From Akkermansiaceae bacterium UBA5688 (GTDB lineage: Bacteria > Verrucomicrobiota > Verrucomicrobiia > Verrucomicrobiales > Akkermansiaceae), in the NCBI GenBank assembly GCA_002420315.1, contig DIHU01000041.1, forward strand, positions 1 to 12,739: a DNA stretch of 12,739 nt, written 5' to 3'. The notes under the pieces are model-generated. The model saw only the letters and a list, made by a program, of their open reading frames with translations, was not told the DNA's origin and searched no databases. Below are positions 1-5,988 of this stretch, in pieces. Made by a program: the position numbers and the translations under genes. Numbering within the stretch: position 1 is the first letter of the stretch; the number at the start of each line of letters is the position of its first letter.

Positions 1-47
1 GAAGAAAACGGCCAAAAAAGCGGCTGTGAAGAAAACGGCCAAAAAGG
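1..47 (+). repeat. 27-base tandem repeat coding for KKTAKK units
   Basis: The bases at 1-18 recur at 28-45 with a 27-base period, nine codons per unit, giving the peptide units KKTAKKAAV and KKTAKKVVA. The array probably continues beyond the left edge. It forms part of the basic tail of the DksA-like protein. Such arrays change length easily by slippage, so the tail length may vary between strains. Confidence 0.65.
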
Positions 48-601
48 TAGTGGCAACCGTCAAGTCTGAAGCGGTTACCGTTAAAAAGGTTGCTAAAAAG
101 CCAATAAAACGCGTTAAGAAAAAAGTAGCGGAAGTTGAGGATTTGCCTCCGGTCGTTGTGAAGCGACGTTACGTGAAACCTGAAAAGGTCGCGAAGCTCA
201 CCGTCTTTGAAAAAAAGCAGCGTCAGCGCCTGCTGGATCTTCGTGATCAAATTACAGACGTGATGCATGGAATTCAAAACGATACTATTAAAAATGGTGC
301 CGAAGGGAGCGACGCTAGCGGATCAGGAATGCACCAAGGCGACGCTGGTTCAGACGCATATGATCGCGACTTTGCTCTAAATATGCTCTCCAAGGAAGCA
401 AATGCACTTGGGGAAATTGAAGAAGCCCTCCAGCGGCTTGAGCTTGGTATTTATGGGGTCTGCGAGGAATCTGGACAAAAAATCCCGCATCCTCGTCTCG
501 AGGCTATGCCTTTTGCCCGCCTTACGGTAGAGCGGCAGGCTGCGAGAGAAAGAGAGAATTCGACCCGAGATTTCTCTAGTCGTGAATTTGGGTTTAATTA
601 G
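2..601 (+). CDS. DksA/TraR-like RNA polymerase-binding protein with histone-like Lys/Ala tail (5' end outside window)
   Basis: The reading frame is open to the left edge, so the true start lies upstream; an internal GTG at 26 is only a possible start. The first 60 codons are Lys/Ala/Val-rich and resemble a histone H1-type tail. The remainder aligns with DksA/TraR: a coiled-coil-forming stretch (about codons 60-150), an acidic turn (DAGSDAYD), the helix ending EEALQRLELGIYGVC, and the block RLEAMPFARLTVERQ. Family members bind in the secondary channel of RNA polymerase and adjust initiation, often with ppGpp. The usual four-Cys zinc finger is degraded. The first Cys (codon 461-463) remains, but its CxxC partner is Ser (470-472) and the second CxxC pair reads as LTVER, so zinc binding is unlikely. 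The family call is firm; DNA binding by the tail and the exact role are inference. Confidence 0.8.
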   Translation, partial: KKTAKKAAVKKTAKKVVATVKSEAVTVKKVAKKPIKRVKKKVAEVEDLPPVVVKRRYVKPEKVAKLTVFEKKQRQRLLDLRDQITDVMHGIQNDTIKNGAEGSDASGSGMHQGDAGSDAYDRDFALNMLSKEANALGEIEEALQRLELGIYGVCEESGQKIPHPRLEAMPFARLTVERQAARERENSTRDFSSREFGFN

Positions 602-665
602 CCATCTAAAATTTATTTGATGCGCCTTTTGAATTTTTTTGGACGGTTTGTTTGTTTTTTCAAGG

Positions 666-678
666 TGATAGTCTATCA
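666..678. promoter_or_regulatory. Short perfect palindrome 11 bases before the start of the repeat-protein gene
   Basis: TGATAG-T-CTATCA is a perfect inverted repeat with six-base arms and a single central base, ending 11 bases before the ATG at 690. A dimeric repressor could bind here, but arms this short also arise by chance, and no second copy was noticed. Confidence 0.2.
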
Positions 679-689
679 ACTCTTTTGTT

Positions 690-2042
690 ATGAATAATTT
701 ACTTCCGATCGCAGCATCTTGTCTCTTAGCCGGCGGAGCCATTGGTTACGTCATTGGAAACACCGGAGAAGAAGAGGCACCGAGTGAAAACGTTGCGGAA
801 AAGGATAAGGCCCGCAACCTAGGGAGTTCACGATCCGTAAGCCGCTCGGGCTCTAGTTCGGCAGACTCAAATAGCCAAGGTTCCGGGAAACCGAGTAGCT
901 ACGAAGAAGTTGCAAATGTTCCAAGTCAAACTGCACGTGTTCAGTCCCTTGTGGACCTCTATTCGAATATGTCGAGCGAAGAGCTCGCCGAAGCAGCCGA
1001 GAAGCTTAGGGGCCTGCCGATAGGAGAGCGCTTTCTCGCCGGTTCTTTGCTCTACGCAGCTTGGGCCGAGGTTTCTCCATACGACGCGATGGATCACGCC
1101 AACGGCCAGAGGGGGTGGGAATCTATGTTGATCAAACCAGGGATTCTCCAGAGCTGGGCTGCTAGTGATCCGAAGGCTGCGGCTGATTACTATGCGTCCA
1201 ACAAGTCTCAGTTTTCTGGGATGGGTATGATGGGTCGCATGGGGGGCGGAACTGGTGGCGCTACGATAGCAAAGGAATGGGCCAAGCAGGATCCTGAAGG
1301 AGCACTTGCTTGGGCTAAGGGTCTTGAAGGCAGAGATGGAAACGACTCAGTATCAAAGGTTCTTGCTCAGATTGCAACTACTGATCCAAAGCGGGCAGCC
1401 GGTTTAACATCGGGCTTAGAGGGAGATGCTCTTACGAAGGCGAATGTAGATATAGCTAAGGAATGGGCTAAGGCAGATTGGAGTGGTGCTGAATCGTTCA
1501 TTAACGGTCTTCCTGCTGATCAACGCGGCGATGCTTTGGGTGCAGCCGTAAGATCGCTGGCTGACGATAATCCTACTTTGGCCGCTAAAAAAGCGTTGGA
1601 GATCCCTGAGGGTGACTCTCGCGATGACGCTATCGAAAGCGTTGCTGAGTCAATGTCTCGTGAGAACCCGGCAGATGCCGCAGCTTGGGTCGTAGCGAAT
1701 GGGTCGGAAAAGGCCCAGCGTGACTCGATGCGGAACGTAATCGGGAACTGGGTGGGCCAAGATCCTTCTGCAGCGAAGGCTTGGGCGGTTGCCCAGCCAG
1801 AGGGAGGTCTTAGAGATTCTGCTGTTTCTTCGTTCGTGATGAGCGATAATACCGGTTCGCCCGCTGAAAATATCCAGCTTGCAGAGACTATTTCAGACGA
1901 GCGCTCACGGGGCTGGTCTATCGGAATGACAACGATGCGCTGGATGGGTGAGGATCCGAAAGCAGCCTCCAACTATCTTGAATCGTCTGAGTTCATCGAC
2001 GAGGGGATGAAGAAGAGAATTCTTGGTCGCAGCGGCCGGTAA
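690..2042 (+). CDS. Exported or membrane-anchored protein with about ten 32-residue W-A-x-x-D-P-x-A-A helical repeats
   Basis: The 450-residue protein begins with a hydrophobic stretch (residues 4-23) without a clear cleavage site, so it is either a signal anchor or a signal peptide. A Ser/Gly/Asn-rich linker follows (about 25-75). From about residue 120 to 430 a motif of the form W-A-x-x-D-P-x-A-A-x-x-(W/Y) recurs with a spacing of 31-32 residues; landmark positions are W124, W156, W197, I228, W259, A291, M322, W354 and W418. Each unit looks like a pair of helices, so an alpha-solenoid scaffold is likely. Unit three is delayed by a Met/Gly-rich insert (GMGMMGRMGGGTGG, about 176-190), and the unit expected near residue 386 is degenerate. 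No catalytic motif is visible. I associate this repeat with verrucomicrobial surface or periplasmic proteins of unknown function. No Shine-Dalgarno sequence precedes the ATG. Confidence 0.85.
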   Translation: MNNLLPIAASCLLAGGAIGYVIGNTGEEEAPSENVAEKDKARNLGSSRSVSRSGSSSADSNSQGSGKPSSYEEVANVPSQTARVQSLVDLYSNMSSEELAEAAEKLRGLPIGERFLAGSLLYAAWAEVSPYDAMDHANGQRGWESMLIKPGILQSWAASDPKAAADYYASNKSQFSGMGMMGRMGGGTGGATIAKEWAKQDPEGALAWAKGLEGRDGNDSVSKVLAQIATTDPKRAAGLTSGLEGDALTKANVDIAKEWAKADWSGAESFINGLPADQRGDALGAAVRSLADDNPTLAAKKALEIPEGDSRDDAIESVAESMSRENPADAAAWVVANGSEKAQRDSMRNVIGNWVGQDPSAAKAWAVAQPEGGLRDSAVSSFVMSDNTGSPAENIQLAETISDERSRGWSIGMTTMRWMGEDPKAASNYLESSEFIDEGMKKRILGRSGR

Positions 2043-2053
2043 CTGAGAGTTCA

Positions 2054-2098
2054 GGGGAGTCGGCCATGTCGATTCCTGATAATTAGGGGCCGAGCCCC
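2054..2098 (+). other. GC-rich stem-loop just after the repeat-protein gene
   Basis: CGGCC at 2061-2065 pairs with GGCCG at 2088-2092, T2060 with A2093, and after a small internal loop GGGG 2054-2057 pairs with CCCC 2095-2098. A competing local hairpin is GGGGC 2086-2090 with GCCCC 2094-2098. No T-tract follows, so this is not a standard rho-independent terminator. It may protect the 3' end of the mRNA or act in rho-dependent termination. The rest of the 275-base gap (2043-2317) has no convincing ORF. Confidence 0.35.
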
Positions 2099-2225
2099 CC
2101 AATCGTAGCAAGTTGGGTTTTGTGGTGAAATAGCTCTTTTCTACAGATTACAGATTGTTGTGGGAGATCTTCAGTTCACCCCGGAGGGTTATGATCATGC
2201 TTTCTGTTGTCCGGTGGCATGCTGG

Positions 2226-2332
2226 GCAAATAGAGTGCGGGCTATTGCAGAGTAAATTGATTACCCAATAGCAGCCTTGCATGTAGGAGGAGGAGTTGTT
2301 TTTCTCTAAATAGTCCTATGTCGAACTCCTCC
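2226..2332 (+). promoter_or_regulatory. Candidate structured mRNA leader with two exclusive hairpins and a remote AGGAGGAGGAG
   Basis: GCTATTGC at 2241-2248 can pair backward with GCAAATAG at 2226-2233 (one bulged A), or its first seven bases can pair forward with CAATAGC at 2266-2272. The forward hairpin also contains an inner GTAA (2252-2255)/TTAC (2261-2264) helix. The two hairpins exclude each other. A strong purine run AGGAGGAGGAG lies at 2285-2295, 22 bases before the ATG at 2318, too far for normal ribosome binding. GGAGGAG within it is complementary to CTCCTCC at 2326-2332 inside the coding region, so it could be masked. The complementarities are seen directly; regulation is inference, and no known riboswitch class is recognised. 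Confidence 0.3.
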
Positions 2333-3187
2333 GAAGTGATTTGTCGTCCTACCAAGTGGTTTATTTGGCGGGCTCTTTTGATGTTAGTAATGTTTGGCGG
2401 ATTTGGGGCCTACTTCCTCTATGATTGGAAAGTCGGATATCCTCAAAAAAACTACGTGATAGCCAATTATACCGCTTTCAATAAAGCAGGAGAAGCTTGG
2501 ACTGTTGATGCGAATCGGGCCTCTCCGGAGGTTTGGAACGCCTTTGTCGAAAAACAGACTATTAATTTTGATGAAGATCGCTCGATTTACCCTTCCAATA
2601 CTGACTTTGGGGAAAAGTGGCCCGAAATCTTAAAGCAGATGGAAAAAAAATATAGAAGCGATGATCTTTGGGCCGATTACAGCGAGGAGAAAGGCTGGCC
2701 TCAAAAAGTAAATCTTGAAGATGACCCGAAAACTGCCGGGCAAATCCGGGAACAGTTGGTTGCAGCTTGTGTTTGCTTCCTACTCACCACAATTGCCCTG
2801 TTTTTCCTAATTCGTACCAAGGGTCGTTTTATGAAGGTCGATGATGAGGGTTACTATCCTCCGGGAGGCTCTTTAATCTCATTTGCGGCTATGAAGAGCC
2901 TTGATATGCGGAAATGGGAAACCAAAGGACTTGCGACCTTGATCTATGATGCCGGTGGAAAGTTCAACAAGGCCAAGATTGATGGGATGGTTTATGGGCA
3001 ATTTAAAGAGGAAGAAGGAGCTCCAGCTGATGCTTTGTTTCAAAGGATTCTGGAAAACTTCGAGGGTGAGTTAATCGAGCTTGTAGATGAAAACGAAAAC
3101 GAAGAGATCAATGATCAGGTGCAAGAAATCAATGATGATGGGGCTTCCAGCGAGGGTGATTCCGACGATTCTGGTGAAAAGGAGTGA
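2318..3187 (+). CDS. Two-span membrane protein of unknown function with acidic C-terminal tail
   Basis: No family is recognised for this 289-residue protein. A first membrane span covers about residues 14-36. A polar 110-residue segment rich in Trp, Tyr and charged residues (about 37-145) probably lies outside the cytoplasm. A second span follows (about 147-166), then a segment of about 85 residues (167-250) beginning KVDDEGYYPPGG whose alternating pattern could be a small beta domain of the bacterial PH type, which is a guess. The last 30 residues are very rich in Asp, Glu and Asn. The ATG has no nearby Shine-Dalgarno; the only purine run is 22 bases upstream. The gene ends 47 bases before acpP on the same strand and is likely cotranscribed with it, which weakly suggests a role tied to membrane lipid or envelope synthesis. 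Confidence 0.75.
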   Translation: MSNSSEVICRPTKWFIWRALLMLVMFGGFGAYFLYDWKVGYPQKNYVIANYTAFNKAGEAWTVDANRASPEVWNAFVEKQTINFDEDRSIYPSNTDFGEKWPEILKQMEKKYRSDDLWADYSEEKGWPQKVNLEDDPKTAGQIREQLVAACVCFLLTTIALFFLIRTKGRFMKVDDEGYYPPGGSLISFAAMKSLDMRKWETKGLATLIYDAGGKFNKAKIDGMVYGQFKEEEGAPADALFQRILENFEGELIELVDENENEEINDQVQEINDDGASSEGDSDDSGEKE

Positions 3188-3234
3188 ATTTTAGGGGTTG
3201 CCAATTAGGTGGACTCCCATTAATCCAAAGGGCC

Positions 3235-3474
3235 ATGGCAGAAAACATCCAAGAAAAAGTCACCGAAATTATAGTGGAGCAGCTCAGCGTTACCGCTGAT
3301 CAAGTAACTCCCGAGTCAAAAATGATCGAAGATCTTGGCGCCGATTCTCTTGATGCCGTTGAACTCGTTATGGCTGTGGAAGAGGAGTTCGGTATCGAGG
3401 TCCCTGACGAAGAAGCCGAGAAGCTTATTAGCGTTGGCGATATTATCTCGCACGTTGAGAAGGCTCAGGCCTAG
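3235..3474 (+). CDS. acpP: Acyl carrier protein
   Basis: The 79-residue acidic protein carries acyl intermediates of fatty-acid synthesis as thioesters on a 4'-phosphopantetheine arm in the cytoplasm. The attachment motif is DLGADSLDAVEL, with the modified serine at residue 38; the helix-two signature VELVMAVEEEFGIEVPDEEAEKL is intact, and length and charge are normal. The frame extends upstream to a GTG at 3184 that overlaps the preceding stop, but the added 17 residues (MNFRGCQLGG...) do not belong to the family, so the ATG at 3235 is preferred. Its ribosome-binding signal is weak (AAAGGG two bases before the ATG). A strong terminator follows. accA, the first committed step of the same pathway, lies 1.5 kb downstream. 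Confidence 0.97.
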   Translation: MAENIQEKVTEIIVEQLSVTADQVTPESKMIEDLGADSLDAVELVMAVEEEFGIEVPDEEAEKLISVGDIISHVEKAQA

Positions 3475-3482
3475 TTCTAACT

Positions 3483-3508
3483 TTGGTTCAATCAAACCAA
3501 CTTTTATT
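3483..3508 (+). terminator. Possible weak first terminator after acpP
   Basis: TTGGTT 3483-3488 pairs with AACCAA 3495-3500 around a six-base loop, followed by CTTTTATTT. The stem has only six A/T-rich pairs, so it would act at most as an accessory to the stronger hairpin directly downstream. Confidence 0.35.
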
Positions 3509-3543
3509 TGGTAGGTTCTCGTATGGAACCTACCATTTTTATT
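3509..3543 (+). terminator. Rho-independent terminator of acpP
   Basis: A ten-pair perfect stem joins TGGTAGGTTC (3509-3518) to GAACCTACCA (3526-3535) around a seven-base loop and is followed at once by TTTTT (3536-3540) and ATT. It lies 35 bases after the acpP stop and separates acpP from the gene at 3582. Confidence 0.87.
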
Positions 3544-3571
3544 GGCCAGTTTGCCGATGATAAGCGATACT
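3542..3571 (+). promoter_or_regulatory. Weak sigma70-like promoter candidate for the 3582-5988 gene group
   Basis: TTGGCC at 3542-3547 and GATACT at 3566-3571 are separated by 18 bases. The match is poor, but a promoter is expected here because the acpP terminator ends at about 3543 and the next gene begins at 3582. Confidence 0.25.
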
Positions 3572-3581
3572 TCCCGAGAAG

Positions 3582-4106
3582 ATGGTAACTCCAGATGATT
3601 TTCAATACGCTATGGAGACGACCCGGGTTATTCACGAGCCGGATCGTCGAATTGAAACATTTGGTGCAACGCGTTTTGAGTTTGAAATTCTCAGTGAGCC
3701 AATGGATAGCGTAGGAAAAGTCTGTATTCGACGCGGTGAAGTTGAGGCACAAAAACCCCAGTTGATTAAACCAGATGGATTCAGTGAAATCGAGTTGGAG
3801 GGTTTTGATCCAAAGGTTCTCCGTGTCATAGAGCATTTTAAAGAACAGGGCATTGACCTGAGTTTTCTTCAGTATGGTTTTCAGTTCAAACGATCGGACA
3901 TATCAAAGGAATTCGTGCACGACCGGCTTGAGAGCGTGAGTGATAAGGCACTGGAAGCAGTGAGAGTTTCTGGCAATCCCTCGCTCGCTATTATTCAGAG
4001 TGTCGATGATGCATGGGAAGTCGGAGTTATGAAATTCACTCTCGATATGATCATGAAGTCCCAAGATATAAACCGCTTCGACCTAAAACGGCGTGGCTTG
4101 ATGTAG
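3582..4106 (+). CDS. Conserved-looking hypothetical cytoplasmic protein
   Basis: No named family is recognised. The 174-residue protein has no signal peptide or membrane span. It starts with a helix (TPDDFQYAMETTRVI), continues with an alternating stretch that could form a beta sheet (FGATRFEFEILSEPMDSVGKVCIRRGEVEAQKPQLI), and ends in a mainly helical half containing YGFQFKRSDI and VDDAWEVGVMKFTLDMI. The mixed pattern and normal codon use indicate a real folded protein. An in-frame stop at 3558-3560 limits the start region, and the ATG at 3582 is the first good candidate. The 13-base gap to the LysM-protein gene suggests cotranscription with it and accA. The function cannot be derived from the sequence. 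Confidence 0.75.
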   Translation: MVTPDDFQYAMETTRVIHEPDRRIETFGATRFEFEILSEPMDSVGKVCIRRGEVEAQKPQLIKPDGFSEIELEGFDPKVLRVIEHFKEQGIDLSFLQYGFQFKRSDISKEFVHDRLESVSDKALEAVRVSGNPSLAIIQSVDDAWEVGVMKFTLDMIMKSQDINRFDLKRRGLM

Positions 4107-4119
4107 GCATGATTTCCAA

Positions 4120-5010
4120 ATGAAGGGGATTATTACCATCATCAAAATTTTCGCTTTCCTCTTTGTGGTCGCTGTCATCGGCGCTTTGGTTCTTTTCCTT
4201 AATAAATTTCAGGAAGATTTTAGCGACCCAAAGGCGGTCACCCAGAAGCCTTTGGAGGATATTATTGAGGAGAATGAACAGATCAATTTTGAAGCTGGAC
4301 AATACGAGTTTAATCGAGCACTCGAACTTATCGCGCTGGGTGATATTGAAGAAGCAAAGGAAAAGCTGAATTTAATTGAGAACCTTTACTCTGACTCCAA
4401 TCACTCTCCCGAAGCGAGACGCATTTTGGGAGAGATCAATTTGGACGAAATCCTTTCGATTGAGAATATGGGGAACAAGAGAATTCATCGAGTCTCACCC
4501 GGTGAGGGCTATCTCAAGATTGCTACTCAGAATCAGACCACGCTAGATAGTATAATGTTCCTCAACGGCTTGACTGAGTTCGCTAATCTTCACAGCGGTG
4601 ATGAACTGGTGATAATGCCCCTTGATTTTAAACTTTTGATTAACCTTCCCAAGATGCGAGTCGAACTTTTCTATCGAGATCAGGAGAAAAAAGAGCATGT
4701 GTTTGCTAAGGATTACCCCATCCGTAAGCTGGACCTAGGGAGGGTTAGCCGAGGCCATCATCAAGCGAGGATTTCGCGAAAACACGGATATTTGCGGGGA
4801 ACGACCTATCCTCCAACCCACCAGAGTTATCGTCATGCAAGTAAGGTTCTTGGACTGAAAGTAGGTCGTTCAATGATTCAATTGCGCCCACTTTCGGGAG
4901 ATGAGAATCTAGATTCTGGATCAGGTGTTTTTTTAACGCCTTCCGATATGGAGGAATTATCAATGCTGATTAGGGTCGGAAATGAGGTGGAAGTAAGAAT
5001 CACCCGATGA
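4120..5010 (+). CDS. Membrane-anchored LysM protein with a catalytically dead L,D-transpeptidase-like domain
   Basis: An N-terminal membrane span (residues 4-27) anchors the 296-residue protein with its body outside the cytoplasm. A short helical TPR-like part follows (about 57-100), then a LysM-type segment (122-167: HRVSPGEGYLKIA...LNGL...LHSGDELVIMP), which in the family binds N-acetylglucosamine chains of peptidoglycan. Residues 172-294 follow the layout of YkuD L,D-transpeptidases: an opening strand INLPKMRVELFY, and an ending TPSDMEELSMLIRVGNEVEV that matches the end of active enzymes. Where the active site S-H-G-C-I-R-L should lie, this protein has S-G-S-G-V-F-L (266-272), so the catalytic Cys and neighbouring His are absent; the earlier conserved HG is not seen either. 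It is therefore probably a binding or scaffold protein for the cell wall. accA starts 25 bases downstream. Confidence 0.8.
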   Translation: MKGIITIIKIFAFLFVVAVIGALVLFLNKFQEDFSDPKAVTQKPLEDIIEENEQINFEAGQYEFNRALELIALGDIEEAKEKLNLIENLYSDSNHSPEARRILGEINLDEILSIENMGNKRIHRVSPGEGYLKIATQNQTTLDSIMFLNGLTEFANLHSGDELVIMPLDFKLLINLPKMRVELFYRDQEKKEHVFAKDYPIRKLDLGRVSRGHHQARISRKHGYLRGTTYPPTHQSYRHASKVLGLKVGRSMIQLRPLSGDENLDSGSGVFLTPSDMEELSMLIRVGNEVEVRITR

Positions 5011-5034
5011 TAGAGTCCTCTCGACGCGCAAATT

Positions 5035-5988
5035 ATGGAACTACTTGAATTTGAGAAGCCAATCGCTGAGTTGGAAAAAGAACTGGAGTTGCTTCAGAAT
5101 AAATCCCGTTCGCAAGATATTGATCTCAGTTCGGAAATTTCGGCCATTGAGCGTAAGTTGATCGAAACTCGGCGTGAGATCTATGACAATCTTAGCCCGT
5201 GGCAGCGTGTTCAGATTGCGCGGCATACCAAGCGTCCTTACATGTTGGACTATGTGGCAAGAGCATTCACTGATTTTGAGGAGTTACACGGCGATCGCAT
5301 TATGGGTGACGATCATGCCATGCCGGGCGGTTTTGCGACGATTAACGGCCAGCGGTGCATCGTCATCGGACATCAAAAGGGAAGGGATCTTAAAGAGAAT
5401 TTGAAGCGTAATTTTGGAAGTGCCCATCCTGAGGGATACCGCAAGAGCCTGCGCTTAATGGAGTTGGCCAATAAATTTTCCCTCCCAATTGTAGCTCTTA
5501 TTGACACTCCGGGAGCTTTTCCTGGGATAGGCGCCGAGGAGCGAAATATTGCCGAGGCGATTGCCCGCAATCTTCGTGAAATGATGTTGCTGGATGTTCC
5601 TATCGTCGCGGTTGTACTGGGAGAAGGCGGTTCCGGCGGCGCACTGGGGATTGGTGTAGCCGATAAAGTTCTCATGATGGAGAATGCTTATTACTCGGTA
5701 ATCAGTCCGGAGGGTTGTGCGGCGATTCTTTGGAAGCATCGCAAACACGCTCCAGAAGCTGCTGAAGCCATGAAAATTGCTGCTCCTGATTTAGCCAAGT
5801 TAGGTCTAATAGATGGTGTGATTCCTGAGGTTGCTGGAGGAGCTCATCACGACCCCGATGCGGCTGCCGAAGCCCTGCGAGATATCGTTTTTAAAAATCT
5901 TAATGAGCTTTTAGCACTTTCTAAAGAGGATCTCAAACATAGGCGCTACGAAAAATTTAGGCGTTTTGGTGAATGGGAGCAAATCTAA
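5035..5988 (+). CDS. accA: Acetyl-CoA carboxylase carboxyltransferase subunit alpha
   Basis: With AccD this subunit forms the carboxyltransferase that moves the carboxyl group from biotin on AccB to acetyl-CoA, giving malonyl-CoA. Length (317) is standard. The start MELLEFEKPIAELEKELELL matches the normal N terminus, a coiled helix that contacts AccD. Diagnostic blocks are LSPWQRVQIARHTKRPYMLD, FEELHGDRIMGDD, IGHQKGRD, the loop FGSAHPEGYRKSLRLMELA, DTPGAFPGIGAEERNIAEAI, GEGGSGGALGIGVAD and the YSVISPEGCAAILWK block. No Shine-Dalgarno precedes the ATG. The gene ends in TAA at 5986-5988, overlapping the stop of the convergent selA; no terminator lies between them. It is probably the last gene of the group beginning at 3582. 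Confidence 0.98.
   Translation: MELLEFEKPIAELEKELELLQNKSRSQDIDLSSEISAIERKLIETRREIYDNLSPWQRVQIARHTKRPYMLDYVARAFTDFEELHGDRIMGDDHAMPGGFATINGQRCIVIGHQKGRDLKENLKRNFGSAHPEGYRKSLRLMELANKFSLPIVALIDTPGAFPGIGAEERNIAEAIARNLREMMLLDVPIVAVVLGEGGSGGALGIGVADKVLMMENAYYSVISPEGCAAILWKHRKHAPEAAEAMKIAAPDLAKLGLIDGVIPEVAGGAHHDPDAAAEALRDIVFKNLNELLALSKEDLKHRRYEKFRRFGEWEQI

Noticed and set aside
377..742. 121-codon open frame on the minus strand across the end of the DksA-like gene
   Set aside because: It lies antisense to a clear coding region, has no family features and crosses the intergenic gap without a start signal.
3184..3234. GTG start extending acyl carrier protein by 17 residues
   Set aside because: The extension lacks family similarity and would make ACP abnormally long; the ATG at 3235 gives the standard 79-residue protein.
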